64,000 nt of DNA, taken from Cobetia marina (GTDB lineage Bacteria > Pseudomonadota > Gammaproteobacteria > Pseudomonadales > Halomonadaceae). Shown here one piece after another: positions 29,401 to 37,014 of this stretch. Location: the NCBI RefSeq assembly GCF_001720485.1, contig NZ_CP017114.1, positions 186,001-250,000 of the forward strand. The letters are read 5' to 3'. Positions within the stretch are counted from its first letter, which is position 1; each line of letters opens with the position of its first letter. A program made the translations under genes and the position numbers. Below the pieces are notes generated by a model, which searched no databases, was not told where the DNA came from, and saw nothing but the letters and a program-made list of their open reading frames with translations.

Positions 29401-29857
29401 GTATCTGGATCTGGATGCCTCCGAGCAGGAAGAGCTGGTCGAGCCGGCCAACCTGCTCTCCAACCTGGTGGTCTTCTCTACCAGCACCTCCAGCACGGGG
29501 ACCAACTTCTGTGAAAGCACCGGGGGCGGCTGGCTGGTCGCGCTGGATACCGAGACAGGGTTGCCGACCTACGACGACAGCGAAGGCAGCTATGTGACCA
29601 TCTTCGATTTCAATCAGGATGAAGCCTTCAGCGCCGATGATCTGGTCGGCACCATCATCGACAACACCGTCGCCGTCGGCAATGTGGTCGTCAGCGTGAA
29701 ACTGAGCGGTACGCCGACGTCCAGCGTCAGTGTCGGCAATACGGTCTATGTGGGTAGCAGCTCATTGGGAACGGTAGAAGGCACCGTCTCATCCTACGAC
29801 CTGAACGTGTCCAGCTCGACGGATACCGGTCGTGTTTCCTGGTATCAACTGCGCTGA
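26456..29857 (+). CDS. pilY1: type IV pilus tip adhesin/assembly protein PilY1, cluster B
   Basis: A 1133-residue PilY1. The signal peptide ends near 'LPVLADS'. The vWA MIDAS motif is DDSGSM at about 59-64, the conserved 'EDEGGMCQQNFTVLITDGFW' block follows, and the beta-propeller half has 'GANDGMLHAFDLNTG' and a calcium loop 'DIDSNGTVDF' near residue 819. The end 'SWYQLR' is shared with the cluster A protein. About 26690-27645 (residues 79-397) is AT-rich, with codons such as ATA, AGA and TTA, unlike the GC-rich flanks; the reading frame is intact through it. This is probably an exchanged adhesin segment. Confidence 0.92.
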   Translation: MKSKHSPRRSGLRRIHLPVLLSGGLLVVTLPVLADSDTLLQLPTTQSVGVTPNVLLVLDDSGSMSFEDTFEGGEYEQGYNLIYTWYYKSYYCQVSGCSIVFRPRTNLSNKFFCSSQNTQAYDPDQTYLPWKKGDGDERYDNMDPTAAWIDFSAGDSKNNKVDLTDSSLNYRYYTGSDCSIKRSVSDLTSAQKVNYANWFTYYRSRLSVGKAAGLELLSGIEYRTGFITINPGASTSRKVEVDNIFDSIIQYVTNVLGAVVELVTNSDSGNKHLEEIRDAIVESEIIPSTVNGYNTYRGTPLREALYRAGEYYSDNYPSLGATPILSEDEGGMCQQNFTVLITDGFWNSEDSSDSNAIERDIRDANGDGRTWQQSNGRSGGDATLADVAYYYAHNDLLPKLGSGTYEKQVMTTYTVAFGVESTSNDWDDKDRVTESSSSTIDDLEQAAIDGGGSYFNASSPTDLVSALAAIASEIVAVGNSVSGLSTNLTTASVETDSRLVESRYSASTWTGDVVASSVQEGKDVEDEDQLWSAATQLSEALAEEDGLETRTVFTMSGGNGVEFTTDNAGRLSSSQRNDLARMEVGGNSTDDHVKAAIEWLRGSDEYEGDGLRKRTGVQLGDIIGSSPVVVTREDSTTQGSVFVGANDGMLHAFDLNTGSEQFAYIPELLYSEEDDAGLGYLTDPGYQHRYYVDGEVRIASLDGEEWLVSGLAGGGRGLFVLNVTKAVAGEDFDEDDVVRWEFGSSDDDDMGHVFGSAHIVSLNNGDSAVLVGNGLETADENAAPTLFALELDGVNAGGVIAKLSPSGVTGGLANLQVADIDSNGTVDFAYGGDLQGRLWKFDLSDDDSSKWSVTRLFTACATSLTGGECQTDALQPITVKPTLSRYSGGTQTMSSPNLLVSFGTGQDMYADAEDEAWVTQSLYTVLDAGGSHTSLMRSNLEERTFVSGSYTNGELTGRTLGGDSFSYYPSQLEDQDSDRFGWYLDLDASEQEELVEPANLLSNLVVFSTSTSSTGTNFCESTGGGWLVALDTETGLPTYDDSEGSYVTIFDFNQDEAFSADDLVGTIIDNTVAVGNVVVSVKLSGTPTSSVSVGNTVYVGSSSLGTVEGTVSSYDLNVSSSTDTGRVSWYQLR
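26690..27645 (+). other. AT-rich mosaic segment inside pilY1
   Basis: Three 60-base rows counted by hand inside this stretch give 40-42% GC, against a clearly GC-rich background on both sides. The change on the left comes just after the MIDAS motif and on the right just before 'MTTYTVAFGV'. It contains no stop codon and no mobile-element remains. Confidence 0.75.
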
Positions 29858-29968
29858 TCGCATTGCATCTGTGATGCATGCCCCCGACGCCGTCACGCTC
29901 TCTCAGAGTGTGGCGGCGCCTTCACTTCCCAGCAGTACCTTCAAGCCCCCCTTTCAAGGAAGATCTTC

Positions 29969-30469
29969 ATGGCCAGCTTTCTCTCTCTAGGCGCTAGCCT
30001 GTCCCGCAGTGCCCTGTCTCGCAGTGCTCTGTCTCGCAATGCGCTGTCTCACCGCAGGTACGCCCGCGGTTTCACGTTGACGGAAATCATGATCGTGGTC
30101 GTCATCGTCGGCATCCTCGCGGCGATCGCCTACCCGAGCTATCAGGATCAGGTAATCCGCTCACGTCGTGCCGATGGGCAGGCGGCACTGATGTCATTGG
30201 CACAGGCTCAGGAGCGCTACATGGCGCGTTGCGGTGGCTACGCGACCAGCATCGCCGGTGACAGCGATTGTGACGAGGAGGGACTGGGGCGCGCCACCGA
30301 GTCGCCGGAAGGCTATTACGCCCTGAGCTTGGAGGATGGCGCCACGACGACCCGCTTCACGCTGATCGCGACTGCGGTGGCGCCTCAGAGCGCCGATAGC
30401 GATTGCCCTGCGCTGACCCTCACCAATACCGGCATCCGCGACACGACCGGCGATGGCGATTGCTGGTAG
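29969..30469 (+). CDS. pilE: type IV minor pilin PilE, cluster B
   Basis: A 166-residue prepilin. The mature part begins G|FTLTEIM then '[29 protein letters not shown]', very close to the cluster A PilE. It ends in 'GDGDCW'. The leader is about 34 residues and contains a repeated LSRSA unit encoded by tandem 15-base repeats, which is unusual. AAGGAAGA precedes the ATG. It lies 111 bases after pilY1; a PilY2-like gene is missing between them. No clear terminator follows before the oxidase gene. Confidence 0.88.
   Translation: MASFLSLGASLSRSALSRSALSRNALSHRRYARGFTLTEIMIVVVIVGILAAIAYPSYQDQVIRSRRADGQAALMSLAQAQERYMARCGGYATSIAGDSDCDEEGLGRATESPEGYYALSLEDGATTTRFTLIATAVAPQSADSDCPALTLTNTGIRDTTGDGDCW
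29999..30050 (+). repeat. tandem 15-base repeat in prepilin leader
   Basis: Units CTGTCCCGCAGTGCC, CTGTCTCGCAGTGCT and CTGTCTCGCAATGCG follow one another, plus a partial fourth unit CTGTCTC. Each encodes LSRSA, LSRSA or LSRNA. Copy-number change would keep the frame. Confidence 0.85.
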
Positions 30470-30583
30470 CAGTGGCGAGAGCGGCCTCGGTGCGATGCTG
30501 GATTGCGCGCGGCTCGCTTGCACCGCCTTGCGGGCGGCGTATTCTGGAAGCCTTTCCCGGTCTTGAGGCAGGAGCGAACAGGC

Positions 30584-31729
30584 GTGAATGACTTTGTGGT
30601 GGTAGGCGGTGGCGTGATCGGCATGCTGACTGCGCTGGAACTGGCGGATGGCGGTGCCGAGGTCACGCTGGTCGAGCGGGGCCAGTGTGGGCGCGAGGCA
30701 TCCTGGGCGGGCGGCGGTATCGTCTCGCCGTTGTATCCGTGGCGTTATAGTGCGCCGATCTCACGCCTGTCTGCCTGGTCGGAAGGTTTCTACCCCACGC
30801 TGGCCGAGCGCCTGATCGAGACCACCGGCATCGACCCCGAATATCGCCAGCAGGGTCTGCTGTACCTGAATGTCGAGGATGCCGAGCAGGCACTGAGCTG
30901 GTCCGAGGAATACACCAAGCCGCTGACGCGCGTGGAGGCTGACTTTCTTTACGACAAGGCACCGGCCGTCGCGCCCGGTTGCGAATCGGCGCTGTGGATG
31001 CCGACGCTGGGCAGCATCCGCAATCCGCGCCTGGGCAAGTCACTGCGCGCCGCTCTCGATGCCCACCCGCGCGTACGTCTGCTCGAGAATGTCGCGGTGC
31101 AGGGCATTCTGCTGCAGGACGACACCGCCATCGGCGTGCAGACCGCCAATTCAGTGCTGTCCGCCGGACAGGTCGTGGTCTGTGGGGGCGCCTGGAGTCG
31201 CGAGATATTGAGTGAGGCGGGGCTGGCGCTGCCGGTGCGGCCGGTACGCGGCCAGATGGTGCTGTTCAAGGCACCCAAGGGGCTGGTGGAGCGCGTGGTA
31301 CTCAAGAATGGACGCTACGTGATTCCACGTGCCGATGGGCGCATCGTGGCGGGTTCCACGCTGGAGGAGGTCGGCTTCGACAAGGCGACCACCCTTGAGG
31401 CGCGTGAGTCGCTGATCAAGAGCGCCTGCGAGATCATCCCGGCGCTGGCCGAGTGTGAGGTCGAGCATCACTGGGCGGGGCTGCGCCCGGGCTCACCGAC
31501 CGGCACGCCGTTCATCGGTGCCGTGCCCGAACGCCGCCATCTGCACGTCAATGCCGGTCACTATCGCAATGGCCTGGTACTGGCGCCGGCCTCGACCCGC
31601 CTGCTGGCGGACCAGTTGCTGGGGCGTACGCCTATCATCGACCCCACCCCCTACCAGCCCGAGACCTTGCTGGGCGAGATCGCCACGCTGGAAGCCTCGT
31701 CCCAGCCAGACGCGACGCGCTGGGCCTGA
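30584..31729 (+). CDS. thiO: ThiO-like FAD-dependent glycine/D-amino-acid oxidase
   Basis: A 381-residue flavoprotein of the DAO family. The FAD Rossmann motif is at the very N-terminus ('VVVGGGVIGMLTALELADGG' then 'TLVERGQCGREASWAGGG'). Near the C-terminus are 'WAGLRPGSPTGTPFIG' and 'HYRNGLVLAPAS', typical of ThiO/glycine oxidase, which makes iminoglycine for the thiazole ring of thiamine. Related deaminating oxidases share these motifs, so the substrate is not proven. I chose the GTG at 30584 with GCAGGAG upstream, since the longer ORF adds residues before the FAD motif. Confidence 0.85.
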   Translation: MNDFVVVGGGVIGMLTALELADGGAEVTLVERGQCGREASWAGGGIVSPLYPWRYSAPISRLSAWSEGFYPTLAERLIETTGIDPEYRQQGLLYLNVEDAEQALSWSEEYTKPLTRVEADFLYDKAPAVAPGCESALWMPTLGSIRNPRLGKSLRAALDAHPRVRLLENVAVQGILLQDDTAIGVQTANSVLSAGQVVVCGGAWSREILSEAGLALPVRPVRGQMVLFKAPKGLVERVVLKNGRYVIPRADGRIVAGSTLEEVGFDKATTLEARESLIKSACEIIPALAECEVEHHWAGLRPGSPTGTPFIGAVPERRHLHVNAGHYRNGLVLAPASTRLLADQLLGRTPIIDPTPYQPETLLGEIATLEASSQPDATRWA

Positions 31730-31743
31730 GCATCGTCATGGCG

Positions 31744-31778
31744 TCTTCCCCCTCGAGCCTTCGTCTCGAGGGGGAAGA
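31744..31778. terminator. bidirectional hairpin between convergent genes
   Basis: TCTTCCCCCTCGAG and CTCGAGGGGGAAGA form a perfect 14-bp stem with a 7-base loop between thiO and the convergent gene at 31786. T-runs are short, but position and strength fit a shared terminator. Confidence 0.7.
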
Positions 31779-31785
31779 CAGTGCG

Positions 31786-32049
31786 TTACTTGCGTGGGCC
31801 CTCGTCGAGGAAATGCTGCTGGTGCTCCTGACAGCAGAAGTGCAGCGCTTCATGGCGGATGGCGTCATTTTCCGGCAGATGCAGATCGCAGTAGGCGCAG
31901 CGCACCATGTTCTGGGCCTCGCGCTCGGCAGGCTGGCCGTCATCGTGGTTGTCCTGGCTCAGCTTCCATTGGCGATACATGCGATAGAGGCGCAGGCCTG
32001 CCCAGAACAGGACGACGAATACCAGCAGACGGATGATCAACAGGCTCAT
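31786..32049 (-). CDS. PP0621-type small membrane protein with zinc-ribbon motif
   Basis: An 87-residue protein. One membrane segment lies at residues 2-20 ('LLIIRLLVFVVLFWAGLRLY'). The rest is cytoplasmic and carries 'MVRCAYCDLHLPENDAI' and 'HFCCQEHQQHFL', a C-x2-C plus C-C-x2-H arrangement likely to bind zinc. Similar small proteins of unknown function are found near pilin regulators in Pseudomonas and relatives. Its role is unknown. It converges on thiO and is divergent from nadE. Confidence 0.75.
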   Translation of the reverse strand: MSLLIIRLLVFVVLFWAGLRLYRMYRQWKLSQDNHDDGQPAEREAQNMVRCAYCDLHLPENDAIRHEALHFCCQEHQQHFLDEGPRK

Positions 32050-32229
32050 TCCTATATGACTCCCAGATGAGGCGGCGCGCGTGGCTTTTTGCCAGCGGCG
32101 CGACCTTGCGGGACAATGGCGGCCATCATGAGACTGATGAGCCGGTGCACGGCTCAGCAGTCTGAGCCAGATGTCTGGCCACAGTGTACTGGCCCCTTAT
32201 CGAACCGCCAATCGAGAGATCCTTACCGC

Positions 32230-33864
32230 ATGCAAGATCTGACTCTGGTGATGGCCCAGCTCGACCCGCTGGTCGGTGATATCCCCGGCAATACCGAGCG
32301 TGCCATCGAAGCCGTCCGTGAAGCGAGTCTCGAGCACAAGGCCGACGTCGTCGTGCTGCCCGAGCTGTGTCTGACCGGCTACCCGCCGGAAGACCTGTTG
32401 CTGCGCGAATCCATGGAGGCACGACTCGACGAGGCGCGCGCGCGGATGGCCAGCAAGGTCGCGCGTGGCGTGATGGTCATCGTCGGCTACCCCGGCATGC
32501 GTGACGGCAAGCGCTACAACCTGGCCGGCGTGCTCAAGGATGGCGAGTGGATCGCCGAGTACGCAAAGCAGGCCTTGCCCAATTATCAGGTCTTCGATGA
32601 GCAGCGTTACTTCACGCCGGGCTCCGAGGCCTGCGTGGTGGAATGCCGCGGCGCCCGTCTGGGTATCGTGATCTGTGAAGACCTGTGGGATGGCGCGCCC
32701 GTTCGTCAGGCGCGGGATGCCGGCGCGGACATTCTCGTCAGCCTCAATGCCTCGCCCTATCATCTGGAGAAGCCGGCCGAGCGCAATCATCTGTTCGCTC
32801 AGCGGGCGGCCGAAGTGAAGTGTCCGCTGGTCTACGTCAATCAGATCGGTGGCCAGGACGAGCTGGTCTTCGATGGTGGCTCCGCCGCCATCGATGCCGA
32901 GGGCAATACCTGCGTGCAGGCACCCTGGTGGGATGTCGGCCTGATGCCGGTGCAGTTCCTCAAGGAGGAAGGCGGTAGCTGGGCGCCGCAGAGCGGCGAG
33001 ATCGCCGAGCTGCTGTCACCGGAAGAGTCGCTCTACTGTGCACTGGTCACCGGCCTGCGTGACTACGTCAACAAGAGCGGCTTCAAGGGCGTGGTGCTGG
33101 GTCTCTCTGGTGGCATCGACTCCGGCCTGTCGCTGGCGATTGCCGTCGATGCGCTGGGCGCGGACCGCGTGCATGCGGTGATGATGCCGTATCACTACAC
33201 CGCGGACATCTCCAGGGAAGACGCTGCCGAGCAGGCGACACTGCTGGGCGTGAATTACGAGGTGATGCCCATCGCGCCGATGGTCGAGGCCTTCACCGAG
33301 ACACTGGCGGAGAGCTTTGCCGGCAGTGAGCGCGACACCACCGAGGAGAACCTGCAGTCACGCTGTCGTGGCGTGCTGCTGATGGCCATCTCCAACAAGA
33401 AGGGCCTGATGGTGCTGACCACTGGCAACAAGAGCGAGATGGCGGTGGGTTACGCCACGCTCTATGGCGACATGGTCGGTGGCTACAATGCGCTCAAGGA
33501 CGTCTACAAGACCTGGGTATTCCGTCTCGCCAACTGGCGCAACACCATGGGCCCGGCGATTCCGGAGCGTGTCATCACGCGTCCGCCGTCCGCGGAGCTC
33601 GCCGAAGACCAGCTCGACAGCGACTCGCTGCCGGACTACGACACCCTGGATGCGATTCTCACCCATTACATCGAGGGTGACATGAGTGCCGAGGCGATCA
33701 TCCGTGCCGGTTTCGAGGAAGAGGATGTCTATCGTGTGGTGCGTCTCGTCGACCGCTGTGAGTACAAGCGCCGTCAGGCACCGGTTGGCGTGCGTGTCAC
33801 GCCGCGTGGCTTCGGGCGTGACCGTCGCTACCCGATCGTCAATGGCTGGGCGGCCGGCGACTGA
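32230..33864 (+). CDS. nadE: glutamine-dependent NAD+ synthetase
   Basis: A 544-residue two-domain enzyme making NAD from deamido-NAD with ammonia taken from glutamine. The N-terminal nitrilase domain has the Glu-Lys-Cys triad at about E45 ('LPELCLTGYPPED'), K113 and C149 ('IVICEDLWDG'). The synthetase domain has the PP-loop SGGIDS at about 293-298 and the conserved 'TTGNKSEMAVGYATLYGDM' block. I chose the ATG at 32230, which aligns with the family N-terminus; the ORF is open to 32089. The ribosome site is weak (GAGAGA). Confidence 0.96.
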   Translation: MQDLTLVMAQLDPLVGDIPGNTERAIEAVREASLEHKADVVVLPELCLTGYPPEDLLLRESMEARLDEARARMASKVARGVMVIVGYPGMRDGKRYNLAGVLKDGEWIAEYAKQALPNYQVFDEQRYFTPGSEACVVECRGARLGIVICEDLWDGAPVRQARDAGADILVSLNASPYHLEKPAERNHLFAQRAAEVKCPLVYVNQIGGQDELVFDGGSAAIDAEGNTCVQAPWWDVGLMPVQFLKEEGGSWAPQSGEIAELLSPEESLYCALVTGLRDYVNKSGFKGVVLGLSGGIDSGLSLAIAVDALGADRVHAVMMPYHYTADISREDAAEQATLLGVNYEVMPIAPMVEAFTETLAESFAGSERDTTEENLQSRCRGVLLMAISNKKGLMVLTTGNKSEMAVGYATLYGDMVGGYNALKDVYKTWVFRLANWRNTMGPAIPERVITRPPSAELAEDQLDSDSLPDYDTLDAILTHYIEGDMSAEAIIRAGFEEEDVYRVVRLVDRCEYKRRQAPVGVRVTPRGFGRDRRYPIVNGWAAGD

Positions 33865-33957
33865 GGCAACTCATGTCCGGTGTCAGGGATTGCGGATTCT
33901 TTGCGCAAGCCGCTGAAAGCGCCTGAGTCCGACGATTCTGGCCATGCTGACAGCACG

Positions 33958-33990
33958 AAAAAAGCCCGTGATCGGTGATCACGGGCTTTT
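33958..33990. terminator. bidirectional terminator between nadE and bamD
   Basis: AAAGCCCGTGATC and GATCACGGGCTTT form a 13-bp stem with a 3-base loop, with A-run and T-run on either side. It serves both convergent genes. Confidence 0.9.
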
Positions 33991-34016
33991 CGATGGTGAG
34001 GCGGGAAGCCTGATCG

Positions 34017-34808
34017 TCAGACGGTCAGGTCATCCGCCTTCACGTAGCGCGGCTCGAAGGTACGGCCATCCAGACGCTTGTTGTCCGGATCATTCTGGAT
34101 CAGCACCTTGAGCGTCTCGCTGGCGCGGTCGCGCAGACCGAGGCCCAGATAGCCTTCGACCATCACGGCCAGCGCATCGCGAGTGGCAGGAGTGTTAGGG
34201 TAGTGCTCGATCACCCACTCGCCACGCTTCACGGCGGCCAGATAGGCCTGCTTGCGCAGGTAGAAATCGGCAGTCTGCAGCTCGCCACGCGCGAGTACGT
34301 TGCGCAGATAGATGATGCGCTGACGCGAATCTGCGGCGTAGGTGCTGTTGGGGAAGCGGCGCACCAGTTCGCCGAAGTCGACGTAGGCGTCCCGCGTCGC
34401 ACCGAGATCCCGCTTGGAGATGTCGATCAGGTCCAGCGATTCCAGGCTGAAGCGCCCTGCACTATAGGCTGCCAGTCCACGCATGTAGTAGGCATAATCG
34501 ACCTGCGGGTGGTCCGGGTGCAGCCGAATGAAGCGGCTGGCCGCCGCGCGTGCGGCTTCCCAGTTGTCCACCTGGTAGTAGGCGTAGATCAGCTCCAGCT
34601 GCGACTGTTCGGCATAGCTGCCGAACGGGAAGCGAGTATCCAGTGCTTCAAGTTGCTGCACGGCGGAGTTGAAGCGGCTGGTATCCAGGGAAACCTGAGC
34701 CTGACGGTACAGCTCCTGCTCCTGAAGATCCGGTGCCGGCTCGTTGGACGCACAGCCGACCAGCAAGGTGCTGGCCAGGGCGAAGGCAGTCAAGGGAAGG
34801 GCGCGCAT
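34017..34808 (-). CDS. bamD: outer-membrane assembly lipoprotein BamD
   Basis: A 263-residue lipoprotein of the BAM complex that inserts beta-barrel proteins in the outer membrane. The lipobox LLVGC places the lipidated cysteine at about residue 19, then TPR-like repeats follow ('YRQAQVSLDTSRFNSAVQQLEAL', 'AAASRFIRLHPDHPQ', 'FGELVRRFPNSTYAADSRQRI'). I chose the ATG at 34808 because GAGGA lies five bases upstream; two earlier in-frame ATGs (34820, 34829) lack one. It is divergent from rluD, the common order in gammaproteobacteria. Confidence 0.96.
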   Translation of the reverse strand: MRALPLTAFALASTLLVGCASNEPAPDLQEQELYRQAQVSLDTSRFNSAVQQLEALDTRFPFGSYAEQSQLELIYAYYQVDNWEAARAAASRFIRLHPDHPQVDYAYYMRGLAAYSAGRFSLESLDLIDISKRDLGATRDAYVDFGELVRRFPNSTYAADSRQRIIYLRNVLARGELQTADFYLRKQAYLAAVKRGEWVIEHYPNTPATRDALAVMVEGYLGLGLRDRASETLKVLIQNDPDNKRLDGRTFEPRYVKADDLTV

Positions 34809-34914
34809 CGGTTTCCTCATCTCGGGCAATCCATGGCGGGCATGCTAGAATCCGCCGATCCGCACTCACTATAAAGCAAAGGCCCTTTCCTGCGAAACGG
34901 CCTCAGAGAGCAAT

Positions 34915-35868
34915 ATGGCAGACACCATCAACCGCGAAGAGCGGATCCCGGAGGCGATGATTGGCATGCGCCTTGATCAGGCCTGCGCCGAGATCTTCTC
35001 CGACTATTCCCGCGAGCGCCTCAAGCACTGGATCAAGACCGGTGCCTTGACCCTCGACGGTGCCGCCGTCAAACCCCGCGAGAAGGTCTATGGCGGTGAA
35101 CGTCTGGCCCTGACCGCCGAGCTTGAAGAAGAAGTCAGTCATGGCCCCGAGGACATCGAGCTCGAGATCGTCTTCGAGGATGACGACGTGCTGGTCATCA
35201 ACAAGGAGCACGGCATGGTCGTGCACCCGGGGGCCGGCAATCCGGATGGCACGCTGCTCAATGCCATCCTGCACCATTGTCCGGGCAATGCCATGCTGCC
35301 GCGTGCCGGTATCGTGCATCGTCTCGACAAGGACACCAGTGGCCTGATGGTGGTCGCCAAGTCGCTGACCGCCCAGGCGGACCTGGTCGAGCAGCTGCAG
35401 GCGCGTACCGTGTCTCGCGAGTACGATGCCGTCGTGACCGGTGTGCTGACGGCGGGCGGTACCGTGGATGCGCCCATCGGGCGTCACCCCAAGGATCGCA
35501 AGCGTCAGGCCGTGACCCATAGCGGCAAGATGGCGATCACGCATTTTCGCGTGGTGGAGCGCTTCCGGGGTCATACCCATATCCGCTGCAAGCTGGAAAC
35601 CGGGCGTACCCACCAGATCCGTGTGCACATGGCGCACCAGCGCTATCCGCTGATCGGGGACCCGGTCTACGGAGGCCGTCTGAAGCTTCCGCCGGGGGCC
35701 AGTGACCCGCTCAAGGAGCTGCTGCGTCAGTTCCCGCGTCAGGCGCTGCATGCCCGTCGCCTCGCCTTCATCCACCCGATCACGGGCAAGGAAGTCGAAT
35801 TCCGCGCCGAGATGCCGGGTGACATGCTGGTCTTGATCGACTATCTCAAGGAAGACATCGCCCGCTGA
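34915..35868 (+). CDS. rluD: 23S rRNA pseudouridine synthase RluD
   Basis: A 317-residue RluA-family enzyme that makes pseudouridines in helix 69 of 23S rRNA (1911, 1915 and 1917 in E. coli). An S4 domain is at about residues 16-80 ('RLDQACAEIFSDYSRERLKHW'). The catalytic Asp is about D138 in 'HRLDKDTSGL'. The 'LETGRTHQIRVHMAH' motif is intact. AGAGAG precedes the ATG. pgeF starts 39 bases after the stop, so they share an operon. Confidence 0.96.
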   Translation: MADTINREERIPEAMIGMRLDQACAEIFSDYSRERLKHWIKTGALTLDGAAVKPREKVYGGERLALTAELEEEVSHGPEDIELEIVFEDDDVLVINKEHGMVVHPGAGNPDGTLLNAILHHCPGNAMLPRAGIVHRLDKDTSGLMVVAKSLTAQADLVEQLQARTVSREYDAVVTGVLTAGGTVDAPIGRHPKDRKRQAVTHSGKMAITHFRVVERFRGHTHIRCKLETGRTHQIRVHMAHQRYPLIGDPVYGGRLKLPPGASDPLKELLRQFPRQALHARRLAFIHPITGKEVEFRAEMPGDMLVLIDYLKEDIAR

Positions 35869-35907
35869 GGGGCTCGGTTCGCGTATCCCATCGCGCCAGG
35901 AGAGGTT

Positions 35908-36687
35908 ATGCACGACGACAGTCTACGCCCGACCCTGATTCTGCCGGACTGGCCAGCACCCAGTCCGGTGCAGGCCTTCGTGACCACGCGTGAGAGCGGC
36001 CCGAGTCAGGGGCCATACGCTGGCTTCAATCCGGCGCGGCATGTCGGGGATGATCCGGCGATGGTCGCGCGGGTGCGTGACCTGCTCGCGGCCGAGGTCG
36101 ATGATGGTCGTCCACTGGCGTGGCTGGATCAGGTGCATGGGACTCAGGTGGTGGATGCCTTTGACGTCTGTCACGCCGATGAGCGCCATGAGGCGGTGCC
36201 ACCACGTGCTGACGCCTGCATCAGTACCGGTACGGGGCAGGCCTGCGTGGTGATGACGGCGGACTGCCTGCCGGTGCTGTTCTGTGATCGACAGGGGACG
36301 CGGGTCGGGGTGGCGCATGCGGGCTGGCGTGGCCTGGTGGAAGGTGTGCTGGAAGCCACTGTCGCCCGTCTTGGAGATGACCCGGGCGAGCTGATGGCCT
36401 GGCTGGGTCCGGCGATCTCCAATGCCCAGTTCGAGGTCGGCCCCGAGGTGCGTGACGCCTTCATCGCGGATCTCCCCGAGGCCGACGACGCCTTCGAATC
36501 CAGCCCCTATCGGCTGGGCCACTACATGGGCGACCTCTACAAGCTGGCTCGCCTGCGGCTGGAGCGTGCGGGGGTCGGCCATGTCAGTGGCGGTCACTTC
36601 TGTACCGCCTCGGAATCGCGCTTCTACTCCCATCGCCGTGATGATGGCGTGACGGGGCGAATGGCCACGGTGATCTGGTTACGCTGA
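35908..36687 (+). CDS. pgeF: peptidoglycan editing factor PgeF (laccase-domain protein)
   Basis: A 259-residue member of the YfiH/DUF152 family. The metal-binding histidine and cysteine residues are visible in 'WLDQVHGTQVVDA', 'MTADCLPVLFCD' and 'GVAHAGWRGLVEG'. Family members hydrolyse wrongly built peptidoglycan precursors and were earlier called polyphenol oxidases. AGGAGAGG precedes the ATG. The rluD-pgeF-clpB order is conserved in many relatives. Confidence 0.93.
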   Translation: MHDDSLRPTLILPDWPAPSPVQAFVTTRESGPSQGPYAGFNPARHVGDDPAMVARVRDLLAAEVDDGRPLAWLDQVHGTQVVDAFDVCHADERHEAVPPRADACISTGTGQACVVMTADCLPVLFCDRQGTRVGVAHAGWRGLVEGVLEATVARLGDDPGELMAWLGPAISNAQFEVGPEVRDAFIADLPEADDAFESSPYRLGHYMGDLYKLARLRLERAGVGHVSGGHFCTASESRFYSHRRDDGVTGRMATVIWLR

Positions 36688-36746
36688 TAGCATGAAGTGG
36701 AGACCTGGCCGCCGCGATGCACCGACGCTCGGCAAGCCGAAAGACG

Positions 36747-36792
36747 AAAGCGCCCCGTTGACCTGATCACTCAGGTTGGCGGGGCGCTTTTC
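36747..36792 (+). terminator. terminator after pgeF
   Basis: AAAGCGCCCCG pairs with CGGGGCGCTTT, with an inner ACCTGA/TCAGGT stem, followed by TTTT. Confidence 0.85.
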
Positions 36793-36908
36793 CGTGTCGA
36801 GCGGAAGCCCCTGGCGACATCTTCAGGCGCTGAGGGCCAACCTGCTGCTGGGGAACCTGATCTGGATCATGCTTCGCGGACAACATGCTGCGTTGCCGCA
36901 AATCACGC

Positions 36909-36937
36909 CTTGAAAGCGACCCCCCAGCCCCCCATCT
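36909..36937 (+). promoter_or_regulatory. sigma-32 heat-shock promoter of clpB
   Basis: CTTGAAA (36909-36915), a 14-base spacer and CCCCATCT (36930-36937) match the RpoH consensus almost exactly. The clpB ATG lies about 77 bases downstream, so the message has a short leader. Confidence 0.9.
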
Positions 36938-37014
36938 CTAGGGTTAGATACGAAATGTTACAGGCGAAGCTCCTGAGAAGAGGAGTACCGCCATGACTCT
37001 CAGGAGAAGGCACC

